Shown here: piece after piece, positions 63,870 to 64,000 of the stretch
Position numbering within the stretch: position 1 is the first letter of the stretch
Layout: every line of letters starts with the position of its first letter
Source of the DNA: Quillaja saponaria
Taxonomy: Eukaryota > Streptophyta > Magnoliopsida > Fabales > Quillajaceae
Reading direction: 5' to 3'
Assembly: GCA_029379385.1 (NCBI GenBank)
Contig: CM055617.1
Coordinates: forward strand, 17,058,679-17,122,678
Length of the DNA stretch: 64,000 nt
The notes under the pieces: model-generated
What the model saw: only the letters and a program-made list of their open reading frames with translations
Told to the model about the DNA's origin: nothing
Databases searched by the model: none
Translations under genes and position numbers: made by a program

Positions 63870-64000
63870 GTACTTTGGAGGTAAAACGAAGACTTTTTAT
63901 TAAGTATTTATTAAAGCCGTTAGTTTTTCAATCAATTCAGGAAGAGGAGTGTCATTTTCCCCAAATTTTAGACATTAGTGTCTTTTCAATAAATCTCAGA
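63870..64000 (-). repeat. Inverted partner of the repeat at 57085-57270
   Basis: The reverse complement reads TGAGATTTATTGAAAAGACA, AATGTCTAAAATTTGG and GAAAAACTAACGG, matching 57128-57230. It may be one end of an element that continues past the window. Confidence 0.6.

Overview
This window is plant nuclear DNA, almost certainly from a dicot and probably a woody one. It is AT-rich and dominated by nested, decayed transposable elements. They include L1-type and RTE-type LINEs, Ty1/copia and Ty3/gypsy fragments, small non-autonomous LTR elements primed by initiator Met-tRNA (TGGTATCAGAGC), hAT-like MITEs and an endogenous caulimovirid. It has one host gene, an intron-rich ABCC (MRP-type) transporter on the minus strand. 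I see no rRNA, tRNA, CRISPR array, bacterial operon or other host gene. The species is not identified.

Layout. 1-2 kb: decayed gypsy LTR-like DNA. 2.0-8.3 kb: an antisense L1-type LINE (ORF1 with a DUF4283 region, then endonuclease, RT and RNase H remnants), with a 46-base G run inside the RT. 8.3-9.6 kb: rearranged gypsy LTR and gag pieces. 10.0-11.86 kb: a sense-strand LINE fragment that stops just after its FADD motif and abuts an antisense endogenous pararetrovirus (11.86-18.47 kb). An RTE LINE (12656-15564) splits the virus with a 20-bp target-site duplication. A second RTE copy lies at 18.92-22.01 kb. 23-26.3 kb: copia fragments, a non-autonomous LTR element carrying a 1.1-kb hAT-like MITE, and an antisense TRIM.

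26.48-55.85 kb (minus strand): fifteen exons of an ABCC1/2/11/12-subclade transporter, about 1,190 residues from mid-TMD1 to the C-terminus, with both nucleotide-binding domains. All introns are GT-AG. One intron is 12.9 kb and holds a nearly complete copia with TAAAC target duplications. That copia is itself split by a non-autonomous LTR element. Fourteen exons keep frame; the most upstream one (55717-55852) carries one extra base. The first ~430 residues expected for the family are not in the window.

56-64 kb: more copia elements of the same short-LTR family (one nearly complete, one inverted), another copia RT plus LTR piece, and a dispersed inverted repeat.

The elements do not act together as a system. 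The window is a record of nested insertions into and around one ABCC gene. The most useful leads are the possible pseudogenisation of that gene, the datable pararetrovirus/RTE nesting, and a short-LTR copia family in which no gag is recognisable although pol is present.
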